This document shows, one piece after another, positions 7,136-7,955 of a DNA stretch of 7,955 nt. Below the pieces are notes generated by a model. That model was not told where the DNA came from. It saw nothing but the letters and a program-made list of their open reading frames with translations, and made no database searches. Source of the stretch: Bacteroidota bacterium (lineage in GTDB: Bacteria > Bacteroidota > Bacteroidia > Chitinophagales > Chitinophagaceae); the NCBI GenBank assembly GCA_023396345.1, contig JAEWWO010000371.1:1-7955 (forward strand). Reading direction: 5' to 3'. Positions within the stretch are counted from its first letter, which is position 1. Each line of letters opens with the position of its first letter. A program made the translations under genes and the position numbers.

Positions 7136-7362
7136 AGAAAGGGTTTTGAATATTTGAAAAAGTACAAGATTACATAGAATACCATTAAGATTGAAGAGCA
7201 TGCCCAACCGGGAAAGGTAATATAAATTTAAAAATACAGAATTATAACCATCGGGAGCAAACAGGAAAAAATATTGATATATGAAATAAAGGATATTCTA
7301 TATAATCTTTAATTTTAGCAATTAATATTTCTTAATTAAATATTTTTATTAGGAGTTATATA
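7136..7362. other. 227-bp intergenic region between the SGBP gene and the esterase gene
   Basis: No open frame of useful length is present, and I see no strong hairpin plus T-tract to act as a terminator for the susC-susD-SGBP transcript. The part from about 7136 to 7270 has mixed composition, including GCATGCCCAACCGGG, unlike the A/T monotony upstream of susC. The final 60 bases are again AT-rich. A one-mismatch version of the Bacteroidota -7 element (TAATTTTA, 7310-7317) lies 45 bases before the next ATG but has no TTTG partner at the expected distance. The spacer could host a secondary promoter, an RNA-processing site or a small RNA; none is shown. Confidence 0.5.
7351..7355 (+). promoter_or_regulatory. 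Shine-Dalgarno sequence for the esterase gene
   Basis: AGGAG lies seven bases before the ATG at 7363, a canonical spacing. It fixes this start codon. It contrasts with the A/T-only leaders of susC (TAAATATGTAAAAT), susD (AATATAAAATAATCGTC) and the SGBP gene, which show no purine-rich ribosome-binding site. Confidence 0.6.
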
Positions 7363-7955
7363 ATGAAAAGATATATTTTTCTTAGCGTTCTTTTTTTCAC
7401 AGTTTATTCTGTAAGTGCGCAAATAAAGTTATCCAATTATTTTTCTGATCATATGGTTCTTCAGCGTAATCAACCAATTGTGGTTTGGGGTACCGGATCC
7501 GTAAGTGAAAAAGTTACTGTTTCTTTTAAAGGTCAAAATAAAACAGTTGTTACCGATAATAATGGAGACTGGAAAGTAGTATTAAATCCTGAAAAGGCTG
7601 GCGGTCCTTATGAAATGAAAGTTACAGGAAAAACTACACGCATCTTAAAAGACATTTTAATGGGTGATGTTTGGGTGTGTTCAGGACAGTCAAATATGGA
7701 ATGGAAGATGGCATCTGTAGAAAATGCAGAAAAAGAAATGAAAGAAGCGGATCTCTACAACATCAGGCAAATATCAATTCATAAAGAAATCAGTTTAGAG
7801 CCTTTAAAAGATATACAACCCACATCATGGAAGATAGCAACCCCTGAAAACATCGCTGAATTTACGGCAGTGGGATATTATTTTGCCAGAAAAATTTACG
7901 CAGAAACCGACATACCCATAGGGTTAATAAATTCCAACTGGGGAGGAACCAATAT
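7363..7955 (+). CDS. SASA-family secreted carbohydrate esterase (sialate O-acetylesterase-like), N-terminal fragment
   Basis: The first 197 codons of a gene that runs off the right edge. A signal peptide spans residues 1-19 (MKRYIFLSVLFF..., SVSA before Q20). Residues about 21-98 form the N-terminal beta-sandwich typical of this family (KLSNYFSDHMVLQRNQPIVV, then NNGDWKVVL). The SGNH/SASA hydrolase core then begins with GDVWVCSGQSNMEW, in which Ser110 of GQSNM is the expected nucleophile. A second conserved block, GLINSNWGGTN (187-197), lies at the edge. The catalytic His (and Asp) should be further downstream and are not visible. Such proteins are annotated as 9-O-acetylesterases, but in plant-glycan PULs they commonly remove acetyl groups from hemicelluloses, so a deacetylase for acetylated mannan fits the GH130 context better than sialic acid. 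This substrate is inferred. The signal peptide is cleaved by signal peptidase I, suggesting a periplasmic or exported enzyme. Confidence 0.9.
   Translation, partial: MKRYIFLSVLFFTVYSVSAQIKLSNYFSDHMVLQRNQPIVVWGTGSVSEKVTVSFKGQNKTVVTDNNGDWKVVLNPEKAGGPYEMKVTGKTTRILKDILMGDVWVCSGQSNMEWKMASVENAEKEMKEADLYNIRQISIHKEISLEPLKDIQPTSWKIATPENIAEFTAVGYYFARKIYAETDIPIGLINSNWGGTN

Noticed and set aside
7016..7207. Minus-strand 63-codon open frame over the SGBP 3' end and spacer
   Set aside because: It mostly overlaps the conserved C-terminus of the SGBP on the other strand and has no recognisable motif or start context.
7201..7255. Similar short strings AACCGGGA and AACCATCGGGA as a possible direct repeat
   Set aside because: The match is interrupted and only a few bases long, so it is not a convincing repeat.
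7363..7955. Reading the SASA protein literally as a sialic acid O-acetylesterase for host glycans
   Set aside because: The family name reflects its founding member; with GH130 nearby and no sialidase or NAN genes visible, a hemicellulose deacetylase is more plausible, though unproven.

Overview
The window is a stretch of a Bacteroidota chromosome holding part of a polysaccharide utilisation locus (PUL). The phylum is indicated by an adjacent susC/susD pair, lipoprotein signal peptides on the surface proteins, AT-rich DNA, A-rich translation leaders that mostly lack a Shine-Dalgarno, and very AT-rich intergenic DNA. The style of the SusC plug and the short regulatory-like N-terminus suggest a Chitinophagaceae or Sphingobacteriales-type organism, but that placement is a tentative inference. 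All recognisable genes lie on the + strand.

Layout: (1) 1-342 is the C-terminal end of a GH130 glycoside phosphorylase, most like the beta-1,4-mannosyl-glucose phosphorylase branch. (2) 343-949 is a 607-bp gene-free, extremely AT-rich spacer with a probable terminator hairpin near the GH130 end and several inverted repeats near susC, one of them long (16 of 18 arm positions complementary). (3) 950-4132 is a SusC/RagA TonB-dependent transporter. (4) 4150-5817 is a SusD/RagB glycan-binding lipoprotein. (5) About 5867-7135 is a third surface lipoprotein with two IPT/TIG-like domains and a C-terminal glycan-binding domain, in the position occupied by SusE or SGBP-B in other PULs. (6) 7136-7362 is a 227-bp spacer. 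(7) 7363 to the window edge is the N-terminal part of a secreted SASA-family (sialate O-acetylesterase-like) carbohydrate esterase.

Working model (inference): the third lipoprotein and SusD capture glycan at the cell surface, SusC imports oligosaccharides using TonB energy, the secreted esterase removes acetyl groups, and the intracellular GH130 phosphorolyses beta-mannosyl disaccharides to mannose-1-phosphate. The combination of GH130 and acetylesterase points to an acetylated beta-mannan or glucomannan as substrate. Both enzyme genes are cut by the window edges, and no endo-mannanase or regulator is visible, so the substrate is not proven. I see no mobile element, CRISPR array, tRNA or rRNA. 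The system is a recognisable PUL and not an evidently new type. The least explained parts are the regulatory spacers and the sequence specificity of the third surface lipoprotein.
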